Shown: positions 23,301 to 32,978 of the stretch, piece by piece
Layout of the letters: every line of letters begins with the position of its first letter
Numbering within the stretch: the stretch's first letter is position 1
Source of the DNA: Nemertoderma westbladi
Taxonomy: Eukaryota > Xenacoelomorpha > Nemertodermatida > Nemertodermatidae
Assembly: GCA_032718475.1 (NCBI GenBank)
Contig: JAUCBJ010005092.1
Location: 1 to 64,000, forward strand
Direction: 5' to 3'
Length of the DNA: 64,000 nucleotides
The notes under the pieces: generated by a model
Seen by the model: only the letters and a program-made list of their open reading frames with translations
Databases searched by the model: none
What the model was told of the DNA's origin: nothing
Translations under genes and position numbers: made by a program

Positions 23301-26300
23301 CTTTCTCTACCAACCCTCCCATATAGTAATCCTACATACCCTGTCCCGGTGTATCCTTTCTCTACCAACCCTCCCATAGTAATCCTACATACCCTGTCCC
23401 GGTGTATCCTTTCACTACCAACCCTCCCATAGTAATCCTACATACCCTGTCCCGGTGTATCCTTTCTCTACCAACCCTACCATATAGTAATCCTACATAC
23501 CCTGTCCCGGTGTATCCTTTCTCTACCAACCCTCCCATAGTAATCCTACATACCCTGTCCCGGTGTATCCTTTCTCTACCAACCCTCCCATAGTAATCCT
23601 ACATACCCTGTCCCGGTGTATCCTTTCTCTACCAACCCTCCCATAGTAATCTCACATACCCTATCCCGGTGTATCCTTTCTCTACCAACCCTCCCATAGT
23701 AATCCCACATACCCTATCCCGGTGTATCTTTCTCTACCAACCCTCCCATAGTAATCCTACATACCCTGTCCCGGTGTATCCTTTCTCTACCAACCCTCCC
23801 ATATAGTAATCCTACATACCCTGTCCCGGTGTATCCTTTCTCTACCAACCCTCCCATAGTAATCCTACATACCCTGTCCCGGTGTATCCTTTCTCTACCA
23901 ACCCTCCCATATAGTAATCCTACATACCCTGTCCCGGTGTATCCTTTCTCTACCAACCCTCCCATATAGTAATCCTACATACCCTGTCCCTGTGTATCCT
24001 TTCTCTACCAACCCTCCCATAGTAATCCTACATACCCTGTCCCGGTGTATCCTTTCTCTACCAACCCTCCCATAGTAATCCCACATACCCTATCCCGGTG
24101 TATCTTTCTCTACCAACCCTCCCATAGTAATCCTACATACCCTGTCCCGGTGTATCCTTTCTCTACCAACCCTCCCATATAGTAATCCTACATACCCTGT
24201 CCCGGTGTATCCTTTCTCTACCAACCCTCCCATAGTAATCCTACATACCCTGTCCCGGTGTATCCTTTCTCTACCAACCCTCCCATATAGTAATCCTACA
24301 TACCCTGTCCCTGTGTATCCTTTCTCTACCAACCCTCCCATAGTAATCCTACATACCCTGTCCCGGTGTATCCTTTCTCTACCAACCCTCCCATAGTAAT
24401 CCTACATACCCTGTCCCGGTGTATCCTTTCTCTACCAACCCTCCCATATAGTAATCCTACATACCCTGTCCCGGTGTATCCTTTCTCTACCAACCCTCCC
24501 ATATAGTAATCCTACATACCCTGTCCCTGTGTATCCTTTCTCTACCAACCCTCCCATAGTAATCCTACATACCCTGTCCCGGTGTATCCTTTCTCTACCA
24601 ACCCTCCCATAGTAATCCTACATACCCTGTCCCGGTGTATCCTTTCTCTACCAACCCTACCATATAGTAATCCTACATACCCTGTCCCGGTGTATCCTCT
24701 CTCTACCAACCCTCCCATAGTGATCCTACATACCCTGTCCCGGTGTACCCTTTCTCTACCAACCCTCCCATATAGTAATCCTACATACCCTGTCCCGGTG
24801 TATCCTTTCTCTACCAACCCTCCCATAGTAATCCTACATACCCTGTCCCGGTGTATCCTTTCTCTACCAACCCTCCCATATAGTAATCCTACATACCCTG
24901 TCCCGGTGTATCCTTTCTCTACCAACCCTCCCATATAGTAATCCTACATACCCTGTCCCGGTGTATCCTTTCTCTACCAACCCTCCCATAGTAATCCTAC
25001 ATACCCTGTCCCGGTGTACCCTTTCTCTACCAACCCTCCCATATAGTAATCCTACATACCCTGTCCCGGTGTATCCTTTCTCTACCAATCCTCCCATATA
25101 GTAATCCCACATACCCTATCCCGGTGTATCCTTTCTCTACCAACCCTCCCATAGTAATCCTACATACCCTGTCCCGGTGTATCCTTTCTTTACCAACCCT
25201 CCCATATAGTAATCCTACATACCCTGTCCCGGTGTATCCTTTCTCTACCAACCCTCCCATATAGTAATCCTACATACCCTGTCCCGGTGTATCCTTTCTC
25301 TACCAACCCTCCCATAGTAATCCTACATACCCTGTCCCGGTGTATCCTTTCTCTACCAACCCTCCCATATAGTAATCCTACATACCCTGTCCCGGTGTAT
25401 CCTTTCTCTACCAACCCTCCCATATAGTAATCCTACATACCCTGTCCCGGTGTATCCTTTCTCTACCAACCCTCCCATATAGTAATCCTACATACCCTGT
25501 CCCGGTGTATCCTTTCTCTACCAACCCTCCCATATAGTAATCCTACATACCCTGTCCCGGTGTATCCTTTCTCTACCAACCCTCCCATAGTAATCCTACA
25601 TACCCTGTCCCGGTGTACCCTTTCTCTACCAACCCTCCCATATAATAATCCTACATACCCTGTCCCGGTGTATCCTTTCTCTACCAACCCTCCCATATAG
25701 TAATCCTACATACCCTGTCCCGGTGTACCCTTTCTCTACCAACCCTCCCATATAGTAATCCTACATACCCTGTCTCGGTGTATCCTTTCTCTACCAACCC
25801 TCCCATAGTAATCCTACATACCCTGTCCCTGTGTATCCTTTCTCTACCAACCCTCCCATAGTAATCCTACATACCCTGTCCCGGTGTATCCTTTCTCTAC
25901 CAACCCTCCCATATAGTAATCCTACATACCCTGTCCCGGTGTATCCTTTCTCTACCAACCCTCCCATATAGTAATCCTACATACCCTGTCCCGGTGTATC
26001 CTTTCTCTACCAACCCTCCCATATAGTAATCCTACATACCCTGTCCCGGTGTATCCTTTCTCTACCAACCCTCACATATAGTAATCCTACATACCCTGTC
26101 CCGGTGTATCCTTTCTCTACCAACCCTCACATATAGTAATCCTACATACCCTGTCCCGGTGTATCCTTTCTCTACCAACCCTCCCATAGTAATCCTACAT
26201 ACCCTGTCCCGGTGTATCCTTTCTCTACCAACCCTCCCATAGTAATCCTACATACCCTGTCCCGGTGTATCCTTTCTCTACCAACCCTCCCATAGTAATC

Positions 26301-27412
26301 CTACATACCCTGTCCCGGTGTATCCTTTCTCTACCAACCCTCCCATAGTAATCCTACATACCCTGTCCCGGTGTATCCTTTCTCTACCAACCCTCCCATA
26401 GTAATCCTACATACCCTGTCCCGGTGTATCCTTTCTCTACCAACCCTCACATATAGTAATCCTACATACCCTGTCCCGGTGTATCCTTTCTCTACCAACC
26501 CTCACATATAGTAATCCTACATACCCTGTCCCGGTGTATCCTTTCTCTACCAACCCTCCCATAGTAATCCTACATACCCTGTCCCGGTGTATCCTTTCTC
26601 TACCAACCCTCCCATAGTAATCCTACATACCCTGTCCCGGTGTATCCTTTCTCTACCAACCCTCCCATATAGTAATCCTACATACCCTGTCCCGGTGTAT
26701 CCTTTCTCTACCAACCCTCACATATAGTAATCCTACATACCCTGTCCCGGTGTATCCTTTCTCTACCAACCCTCCCATAGTAATCCTACATACCCTGTCC
26801 CGGTGTATCCTTTCTCTACCAACCCTCCCATAGTAATCCTACATACCCTGTCCCGGTGTATCCTTTCTCTACCAACCCTCCCATAGTAATCCTACATACC
26901 CTGTCCCGGTGTATCCTTTCTCTACCAACCCTCCCATAGTAATCCTACATACCCTGTCCCGGTGTATCCTTTCTCTACCAACCCTCCCATATAGTAATCC
27001 TACATACCCTGTCCCGGTGTATCCTTTCTCTACCAACCCTCCCATAGTAATCCTACATACCCTGTCCCGGTGTATCCTTTCTCTACCAACCCTCACATAT
27101 AGTAATCCTACATACCCTGTCCCGGTGTATCCTTTCTCTACCAACCCTCCCATAGTAATCCTACATACCCTGTCCCGGTGTATCCTTTCTCTACCAACCC
27201 TCACATATAGTAATCCTACATACCCTGTCCCGGTGTATCCTTTCTCTACCAACCCTCCCATAGTAATCCTACATACCCTGTCCCGGTGTATCCTTTCTCT
27301 ACCAACCCTCCCATATAGTAATCCTCCATACCCTGTCCCGGTGTACCCTTTCTCTACCAACCCTCCCATAGTAATCCTACATACCCTGTCCCGGTGTACC
27401 CTTTCTCCACCC
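17322..27412. repeat. Sat-C: 53/55-bp minisatellite, about 188 units
   Basis: The unit reads CTGTCCCGGTGTATCCTTTC, then TCTACCAACCCTCCCATA, then GTAATCCTACATACC. Two length classes, 53 bp (CCCATAGTAA) and 55 bp (CCCATATAGTAA), are interspersed. Variants include CCTACCATA, TCACATATAG, CTATCCCGG for CTGTCCCGG, ATCCCACATA for ATCCTACATA, and GTGTACCC. Open frames of up to about 200 codons arise on both strands because a 53 + 53 + 53 or 53 + 55 mixture often restores frame. I do not treat them as genes. The array begins abruptly at 17322 and decays within its last unit near 27400. Confidence 0.97.
17400..19200. repeat. Sat-C higher-order duplication, offset 1,019 bp
   Basis: A block of about 1 kb is repeated in tandem. 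Variant strings such as AAACCTCACATATAG, CATATATTAATCC, CCTTCCATAG, CATACCATGTCCC and CATATCCTATCCC occur in the same order at 17560-17910 and again 1,019 bp later. The shift is the same at every marker compared, so the two copies have no internal indels relative to each other. Confidence 0.85.
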
Positions 27413-28461
27413 TCCGATCGGCTGGGGCTATCTGAGACCTCGGGTCGTCCTGTCTACCTCTCCGCGATTGAATATGTCCCACAGGATCCGGAATTCTTCT
27501 AGGTGAAGGGCTGATCGAGTGACCGCTAACCCCTAAAGAGGAACGATAAACACTGCGATCTAACTGTACAGAAATCCACTACACCTGATTTTACGTTTAA
27601 TATTAATGAATTGTGTTTAATAGAGAATGTGAGTTCATTTCGTGACCATGGTGCAACAATTGTTTGATAGAAACCTATGATCATTACTTCTGTGGCCTAT
27701 AGATTAACGTCAGACAAAGACGCGTTGTTAACGCCCTATAAATGTTATGTAATACCAGTTCTAGAATACGCAAGTTGCCATATATAATATATCTGTCATT
27801 ATAACTTTAATTTAATTTATATTTTTTAATAAATATAAACCCCTCAGTCACTTAAAAATAGCTACAATATAGTATGTTTGGTTGGTGTTACGAGAGATGA
27901 GGAGATATTTTTAATCTGTCCACATATAATGTAGGCCTAGAGTATGATTTACACGAACTAACCGGGCATAACTCCCCCATTCCGAGATCTTTCAACGACG
28001 CCTGATCTGGGGGACCTGGCGCTAGGTAGACCAGGTAATGGTGACCTAGCGCTGGGCAACGGGCGCCAGTTTCTTTGCGGCATTAATGTGGTATGTTGTC
28101 GAGTCATCGCCTGCAGCACAATGTTAGTTATTGATTTACGTGAATTACATTTACTTAAATTTAATTTATATTCAAAAAATTAAATTTTAAAATCTGTGGA
28201 TTGTTAATGTTTCCTATTAACATTAACCTTTCCGATTAAATCGTTTATAATATTATTTGAATACTTCCGAAGGGATGCCTCCGTTATATGTATATTATTA
28301 TGTAATTACACTTTGATTTAATTTCTATTTCATTATAATAGATTATATGGTAATTTGGCTTTTTTCAACAATTGAAAAATTATTTCCGAAAATTTGACAA
28401 ACTTTTAATTTCATTTATATATTATTATATTTTCAATATTGAACTTTGATATTCCAACATA
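27413..28461. other. unique AT-rich stretch, no firm gene
   Basis: The first 120 bases are more GC-rich and contain a short minus-strand frame (EFRILWDIFNRGEVDRTTRG, about 27485 down to 27420) after an acceptor-like CTTCACCTAG. It could be a downstream exon of the neighbouring minus-strand gene, but its phase does not follow cleanly from exon 4, so I do not call it. The rest is AT-rich with no open frame of note, apart from one stem-loop near 28035. Confidence 0.5.
28015..28056. other. inverted repeat, 13-bp stem
   Basis: CCTGGCGCTAGGT at 28015-28027 pairs with ACCTAGCGCTGGG at 28044-28056, allowing two G-U pairs, around a 16-base loop. It sits in a GC-rich patch within AT-rich DNA. There is no following T-run or other sign of a terminator, and its function is unknown. 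Confidence 0.55.
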
Positions 28462-28521
28462 TTACAGCATTACATATACTGTTTGTAAACATTTACAATG
28501 TATTGGAATGTACAGCCTTAC

Positions 28522-28653
28522 AGTTCGTCTTCCAGTATCTGGGTCGATTCTCGTCTCCTCTCTCTCCCTCAACTTGCTCTCGTGTTCTGCGTGGTCCATG
28601 TCTTTTAGCTCGCGGTTGAAAATCTTACGACCCTCAGTCGCTACATGGTAGGC
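28522..28653 (-). CDS. exon 4 of the coiled-coil gene
   Basis: The acceptor is TTTGCATCGCAG and the exon starts in phase 0 at 28653. It encodes 44 codons beginning AYHVATEGRKIFNRELKDMD and ending near RIDPDTGRRT at a GTAAGG donor (28521-28516). Without splicing, 19 more codons follow to a stop at 28462. The tail peptide is hydrophobic and Cys-containing and unlike the rest, so splicing to a later exon seems more likely. Confidence 0.65.
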
Positions 28654-30615
28654 CTGCGATGCAAACAGTTGATTACAAGAAGAAATAATGTAGAATCGGT
28701 CAACATCAACATACAGCAGGGGAAATAAATACCATTGATGGTGTTTCCGTAAAATATCAATGTTAAACACCAGCTGAATGTTGTAGGCCTATGTGGGTAA
28801 AGATGTTACAGACAGATAGACTAGAATGATCAGCTTCTTGTTATTATCTGTAATTTATAATAACACAAACCTTTTCTTCTTGTTCCAATCTGTAATCTAT
28901 TTCTCTGTTTTGTTCCTCAATAATTCGAATTTCCCGCTCTCTCCTTTTAAACAGCTGATTCCATTTTTTTGCTTCTAAATCGTTATATTGGGGAAGAATT
29001 TGTTCATTATCTGAAAATTCATACGATAATTTTTTAGATCCAGAATTCGGAATCCAGACTTATAATTCACTTTTGCACTGGTAAGAATGGAACTGTAGAG
29101 CGCTGGTTCAACCCCCAGCGACATCCATTTCACATTTTTGTATATGTCTGAAAAAGTCATATTTACTACTATTACACTTTAATACAAATATAATTACTCA
29201 CTAATTATATTATTTTTAAGCTGATCTATTTTATCTTCAGTCCAAACAATATCTTTTTCCGTCGCAAAATTGATTTCTGCCTGATTCTCGAACCGAGTCT
29301 TCCACTCGTTACCTTCATCGTCAACTCTGTCTAGGTATTTCGCCATCTCAACTATCGTTTGTTCCAATTGGCCAATTGAATAGTCGAGCGCATCACTATG
29401 GAAACAAACCAGGTAGTCAGTCGTAGAAACACAAAGATGAAATATCGACAAAACGTCTAGTACCATTAGTAGCAATCTCTACGGCTCTCGCAGGGCCTCT
29501 ATAAGTTTAGTCTCAATGATTTAGTAATTAGGCCCACTTTCTCGCTTTATTTTCTGTTTTGATAGTTTTCAAAAAATCTATCCAAAGATTCAAATATACA
29601 AGCAGCTTTCTCATAACTTTTGTCAAACTCAAGTTATTACCCAAAACGTAAGAGATAGTCTGATTTTGACAAGCCTTCGAGCAGCACGATATTTTACAAT
29701 TGAAAAAGTCCCTTTTCATAAAAAAAGGCTCTTACGGTACAGATATGAATAAAATTGCTAAAAGGATGATTTATCATTATTAAATTTTTAGCAAGGATAA
29801 AAAATATCGTTGAATCGATGATGTTGAACAAAGAAAAATAATAGTATTATCTAAAATAGCGGGAAGGTTTGAATAATTGTTCCTTAAACTTCTATCTCAG
29901 AATGAAATTTTGTTTATGAAAAGGGCTGTTTCTCCGCAAATCTTTACTCTAAATTTGGTACACTTTTTGATTTGATACAATAGTCAATAAATTTCTGAAC
30001 AAATTTTTTAAAATTTTCGGGGGCCTTTTTTGATAAAAAGTCCAAAAGTAACCCTTTTATGGGGCTTTTTAGTTCTAAAATGGACCCAGATCAAAAATTA
30101 GATGCAGGGGTTTTCTAAAGTAAAGTTAAATTCTAAATTTCGTCAAAATTTAACGAATATTAGTAGAGAAATGTAATTTGGCGTAAAAAGTCCCTTTTGG
30201 CCATTGCAGTGCCATTTTGGGGCCAGTTTTAAAAATATTTGTTAAACAGTCAGACGATATTTTAATATGAATTTAAAGAATATAATTTAGTAGCACAAAT
30301 AATAATTTTACCTAATTTTAGGATTCAGAGACACAAAAATGTGAGGATCCATTTGGGGGCGCTAACACCCCCCGCTCCCCCCTTTAAATGAAATTGACAA
30401 ATAAGTCTCATAGATCGTCAAAAGATGAGCATTTCAATAAATCCTTACCCCAGTTTGATTTCGTCTTTAATATCCTCGTCAGCTTTCTTGATCAATCTCT
30501 CCAGGGTTGATCCATCCATCTTCTTCATGTCTCTAGATGACGGATAATTTCTACTCATATAATCTTCGTCTGTAATATCGCCAGTATTACCAACTGTAAT
30601 CTCTGGAACCGGCAT
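28522..30615 (-). CDS. N-terminal part of an unknown coiled-coil protein, four exons
   Basis: Spliced gene model on the minus strand: exon 1 30615-30449, exon 2 29395-29202, exon 3 29010-28871, exon 4 28653-28522. Phases agree at every junction: exon 1 leaves two bases and exon 2 supplies one, exon 2 leaves one and exon 3 supplies two, and exon 3 to exon 4 is phase 0. Introns are 1,053, 191 and 217 bp, all GT-AG. The ATG (context CAACAATGCC) starts MPVPEITVGNTGDITDEDYM. The model gives about 211 residues, acidic then strongly charged and heptad-like (LEQTIVEMAKYLDRVDDEGN in exon 2, KRREREIRIIEEQNREIDYR in exon 3), so a coiled coil is likely. There is no signal peptide or membrane segment. I do not recognise the family. 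A structural or axonemal role would fit the composition but is a guess. The 3' end is missing: exon 4 either splices on at a GTAAGG donor or reads to a stop at 28462. Confidence 0.72.
28871..29010 (-). CDS. exon 3 of the coiled-coil gene
   Basis: The acceptor is ATTTTCAG. Two bases complete an Asn codon, followed by 46 codons starting NEQILPQYNDLEAKKWNQLF and ending in LEQEEK at an AAG|GTTTGT donor. This is the most strongly coiled-coil-like exon, with dense Arg, Glu and Lys and regularly spaced Ile and Leu. It contains no ATG. Confidence 0.75.
29202..29395 (-). CDS. exon 2 of the coiled-coil gene
   Basis: The acceptor is TTTGTTTCCATAG and the exon starts at 29395 with one base completing a Gly codon. 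It has 64 full codons beginning DALDYSIGQLEQTIVEMAKY, including WKTRFENQ and WTEDKIDQLK, then one base before a consensus GTGAGT donor (29201-29196). The open frame extends upstream through an ATG at 29475, but that part is intronic under this model. Confidence 0.75.
29396..30448 (-). other. intron 1 of the coiled-coil gene
   Basis: An AT-rich intron of 1,053 bp, GTAAGG to CCATAG. AAAAAGTCCCTTTT occurs twice (near 29703 and 30186). I see no coding segment or RNA gene inside. A short C-rich patch lies near 30370. Confidence 0.6.
30449..30615 (-). CDS. exon 1 (start codon) of the coiled-coil gene
   Basis: Begins at ATG 30615 with A at -3. Encodes 55 codons plus two bases, rich in Asp, Glu, Lys and Met (for example STLERLIKKADEDIKDEIKL). 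Ends at a CTGGG|GTAAGG donor with GT at 30448-30447. Reading through would stop immediately at the TAA inside the donor, which supports splicing here. Confidence 0.7.
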
Positions 30616-30945
30616 TGTTGGGCAATAAAGTGATAATTATTTATTATAAGATATTTAATAATGATTGAATCAATAACATCAATAATAATAATATCAATCA
30701 ATAATAGAATCATTAATAAATTAACAACAATTTATTAATATACTGTACTGTATAGACAGTATAATACAGTAAGATAAGTATGATGGATACGGATTATTTA
30801 CGGGTACATTATCAGCGGTAGATTAGGTTATACCGGTATGTCTATTTGATTTCTGGAGGGGGTGTATTTTTGAATGACAGAATTCTGAAACCATATTCCT
30901 GAAGACAAAGGCAAACACGTGGAACTGTAAGTACCACTGACAATT

Positions 30946-31085
30946 AGGTCTGAGTTGGGGACTGTCTGAATTTAGTCTAGTTCGGTTAGACTTACTCTGA
31001 TGATGGCCCAAGAGGCATAAATATATTAGTTTAATTTAAAGAAGAAATGTGTTTTAGAATCGAGGGAAGTCCCCAACTCAGACCT
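30946..31085. repeat. inverted repeat, 18-bp perfect arms
   Basis: AGGTCTGAGTTGGGGACT at 30946-30963 is the exact reverse complement of 31068-31085, with 104 bp between the arms. It may be part of a small non-autonomous DNA element, but no target-site duplication is obvious. Confidence 0.8.
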
Positions 31086-31103
31086 TATTATTGCGGCCAT
31101 ATG

Positions 31104-31322
31104 AAGAATACCAGGTTTTCACTATTCGGTCGAAATCCTACTGGAATTTTATGTATGAAAAATTTCTATTTTTCCAAATTTATCTTTATTATCGGTAAGT
31201 GTTTTATAGCGCTTATTTCTGTCTTATAACCCGTATAAGAGTATAGACACTTATTCGTTTATTGCTTTGGTTAGAATCAGCCCTTCTGAAACCTGTGGTT
31301 TTAGTGAAAACCTGGTATTCTT
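31104..31322. repeat. inverted repeat, 20-bp perfect arms
   Basis: AAGAATACCAGGTTTTCACT at 31104-31123 is the exact reverse complement of 31303-31322, with 179 bp between. It begins 18 bp after the previous inverted repeat ends, so the two may belong to one element. Confidence 0.8.
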
Positions 31323-31467
31323 AACATGGTAAACTGCAAAGTGGAATATAACAGCAGAAAGTCTTGTACACTTCACATATGGGCCCCTTATTGTAATGTT
31401 GAGTTTAAATACCACTGATACTGTATGGTGGTGTATATATGTAGGTCTTTGCTAGAGGTGTTTACTA

Positions 31468-31501
31468 GGTAATTAATTACCCGACAACATTTACCGGTAA
31501 A
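31468..31501. other. two adjacent perfect palindromes
   Basis: GGTAATTAATTACC (31468-31481, 14 bp) is followed by TTTACCGGTAAA (31490-31501, 12 bp). They could be protein-binding dyads upstream of the minus-strand gene or remains of an element. There is no direct evidence for either. Confidence 0.5.
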
Positions 31502-31762
31502 CATTTATTACGCTATTGATATTCATAAAACTAAAAGTAGATATTATTACCCTCGTGTTTACCGCTAGGTAATACCTAAATTTACTGGGAGAGGGGTAGG
31601 GAGTTATTAATCATTTGCACATTATATATTTTCCCCTTAAATTATGTCATTTGGTTGAATTTTGCTACACTAAAGGAGCTCCAGAAACATGTGCAGTAAT
31701 GTGGGAGACGGTCTGCTGGAAAACTTTGTACAGGCAACACGTTCGTGGGGCCATCGCGCAGG

Positions 31763-31807
31763 ACGAGGCTCAGTTATGAGATAAAGATTAAAATTGAGCA
31801 ATTCTAT
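31763..31807 (+). repeat. target-site duplication, left copy (45 bp)
   Basis: Identical over 45 bases to 32934-32978. Starts ACGAGGCTCAGTTATGAG and ends GAGCAATTCTAT. It directly precedes the truncated 5' end of LINE copy 2. Its last three bases, TAT, also match the LINE sequence that would have preceded the truncation point. Confidence 0.93.
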
Positions 31808-32881
31808 GTTCAGCATACTTTCATTATATGGGATTCCTGATGAAATTATTGCAGCAATCAGATCAGTATACGATGGTTCGACAACATTTGTGTCTACTGT
31901 TGACGGTGACACAGAACCATTTGAAGTGTTATGGGGCGTCCTCCAAGGAGACACACTTGCACCATTCTTGTTCATTATTGTGGTTGACTATGTTCTACGC
32001 ATGTCCTTAGATCATCATAATGATGATGGGGTGATGATAACTCCACCTACTGGCTCCAGAAGTCGAGGAAATCCTGCCAAGTACCTAACTGATCTAGACT
32101 TTGCTGATCACTTAGGAGTACTCTCAGAATCATTAGAGGGAGCCCAACGGCTCCTCAGCTCACTAGAACATGCTGCTTCTAGTGTTGGTCTTTTTATTAA
32201 CTCCAGAAAGACCAAAATTTTGACAGTTAACTTTGAAAGTCCTCAGCAAGTCTCTGATCGGATGAGCATAAGCTCAAAAGATGGTATGCTTGAGCATGTG
32301 GATGACTTCTGTTACTGGGATCATGGATCCGGAATAATACGTAAGGATACGATCGAATACGTAAGGGAAAGGCATGGGCAGCCTTAAATAGGCTTTCCAG
32401 GATTTGGAAGTCACCGAGAATTAATCGGAAACTTAAGGTCCGATTATTTAGAGCAGCAGTAGTTCCAGTACTCCTCTATGGGAGTCCATGCTGGGCTCTA
32501 ACTGCTGAGGACACCAAATCTCTGGATGGCACATTCACAAGAATGCTAGGCCGGGTTCATTGTGTCAAGTACAATGCACAAATCTCCAACCAGACACTAT
32601 ATAACATTGGAGGTGTCTCATTGGTTCCCCCAAGCTTGACACTAGAACAAAATCGCCTCCGCTTTGCAGGACATTGCTTTCGCCGTGAGGACCAGCCAGT
32701 GCATAATCTTGTACTTTGGCAGCCTCATGGAGTGAATAAGCATGGTGGACAGCCCATGACTTTCTTGAGACGCATCTTAAAGGACTCAGGCCTTAAAGAT
32801 GCGGATGATCTAGCAAATGTCATGGGTGATAGGGAGTTGTGGCGGTGCAATTTTGTTGACAAGCCGGCACAGCATTCTTAA
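31808..32881 (+). pseudogene. LINE reverse transcriptase fragment, inactivated
   Basis: Begins at the FSILSLYGIPDEIIAAIRSV segment of the RT. It retains motif B (LQGDTLAPF), but the catalytic box reads FADH instead of FADD: the codon at 32109-32111 is CAC. A one-base deletion near 32315, against TTACCTGGG in copy 1, shifts frame. Just after it, about 15 bases are replaced by about 18 carrying a local copy of AATACGTAAGG. The shifted frame stops at 32387. The original frame resumes and runs to the normal stop at 32881. Other differences from copy 1 are few (H to Q, R to G and T to S in the C-terminal part). It is non-functional by several independent lesions. Confidence 0.92.
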
Positions 32882-32911
32882 AAATGCAGCTGCAATGCAG
32901 CATGCCGATCC

Positions 32912-32933
32912 TAGTAGTAGTAGTAGTAGTAGT
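32912..32933 (+). repeat. (TAG)7 3' tail of LINE copy 2
   Basis: A trinucleotide run directly before the right target-site duplication. Copy 1 has the same tail but shorter, about four repeats. Confidence 0.9.
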
Positions 32934-32978
32934 ACGAGGCTCAGTTATGAGATAAAGATTAAAATTGAGCAATTCTAT
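32934..32978 (+). repeat. target-site duplication, right copy (45 bp)
   Basis: Exact copy of 31763-31807, directly after the TAG tail. The pre-insertion sequence continues as CCCAAAATCGGTACTTAAG and then an AAAT-rich tract. Confidence 0.93.

Larger units (their letters stand above)
30616..31762. other. region upstream of the coiled-coil gene, inverted repeats, no gene
   Basis: Expected to hold the 5' UTR and promoter of the minus-strand gene, but I see no convincing TATA box or initiator. It contains ATA-rich low-complexity DNA (30640-30740), a small imperfect palindrome near 30740-30762, two longer inverted repeats (30946-31085 and 31104-31322) and short perfect palindromes at 31468-31501. 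Confidence 0.5.
31808..32933 (+). mobile_element. 5'-truncated LINE, copy 2, dead
   Basis: Same family as the element at 10507-12087, opposite orientation, truncated further into the RT domain. It ends with the same short 3' UTR (GCAGCTGCAATGCAGCATGC) and a longer TAG tail (32912-32933, seven repeats). It is bounded by perfect 45-bp target-site duplications, so its limits are exact. The peptide is nearly identical to copy 1 outside one scrambled patch, which suggests recent activity of the family. Confidence 0.95.

Noticed and set aside
19112-27502. Open frames of 60-200 codons in Sat-C on both strands
   Set aside because: They arise from combinations of 53- and 55-bp units restoring frame and break whenever the mixture changes. 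There is no non-repeat coding sequence apart from a short tail at the array edge.
28439-28651. 70-codon plus-strand frame opposite exon 4
   Set aside because: It is antisense to exon 4, which has splice support and charged coiled-coil composition.
28975-29160. 61-codon minus-strand frame starting MTFSDIYKNVKW
   Set aside because: It falls in intron 2 and overlaps exon 3 in a different frame. The exon 3 frame has proper splice sites and phase.
31670-31975. Minus-strand 101-codon frame across the LINE copy 2 left junction
   Set aside because: It spans host DNA, the target-site duplication and antisense RT sequence, so it is a chance fusion.
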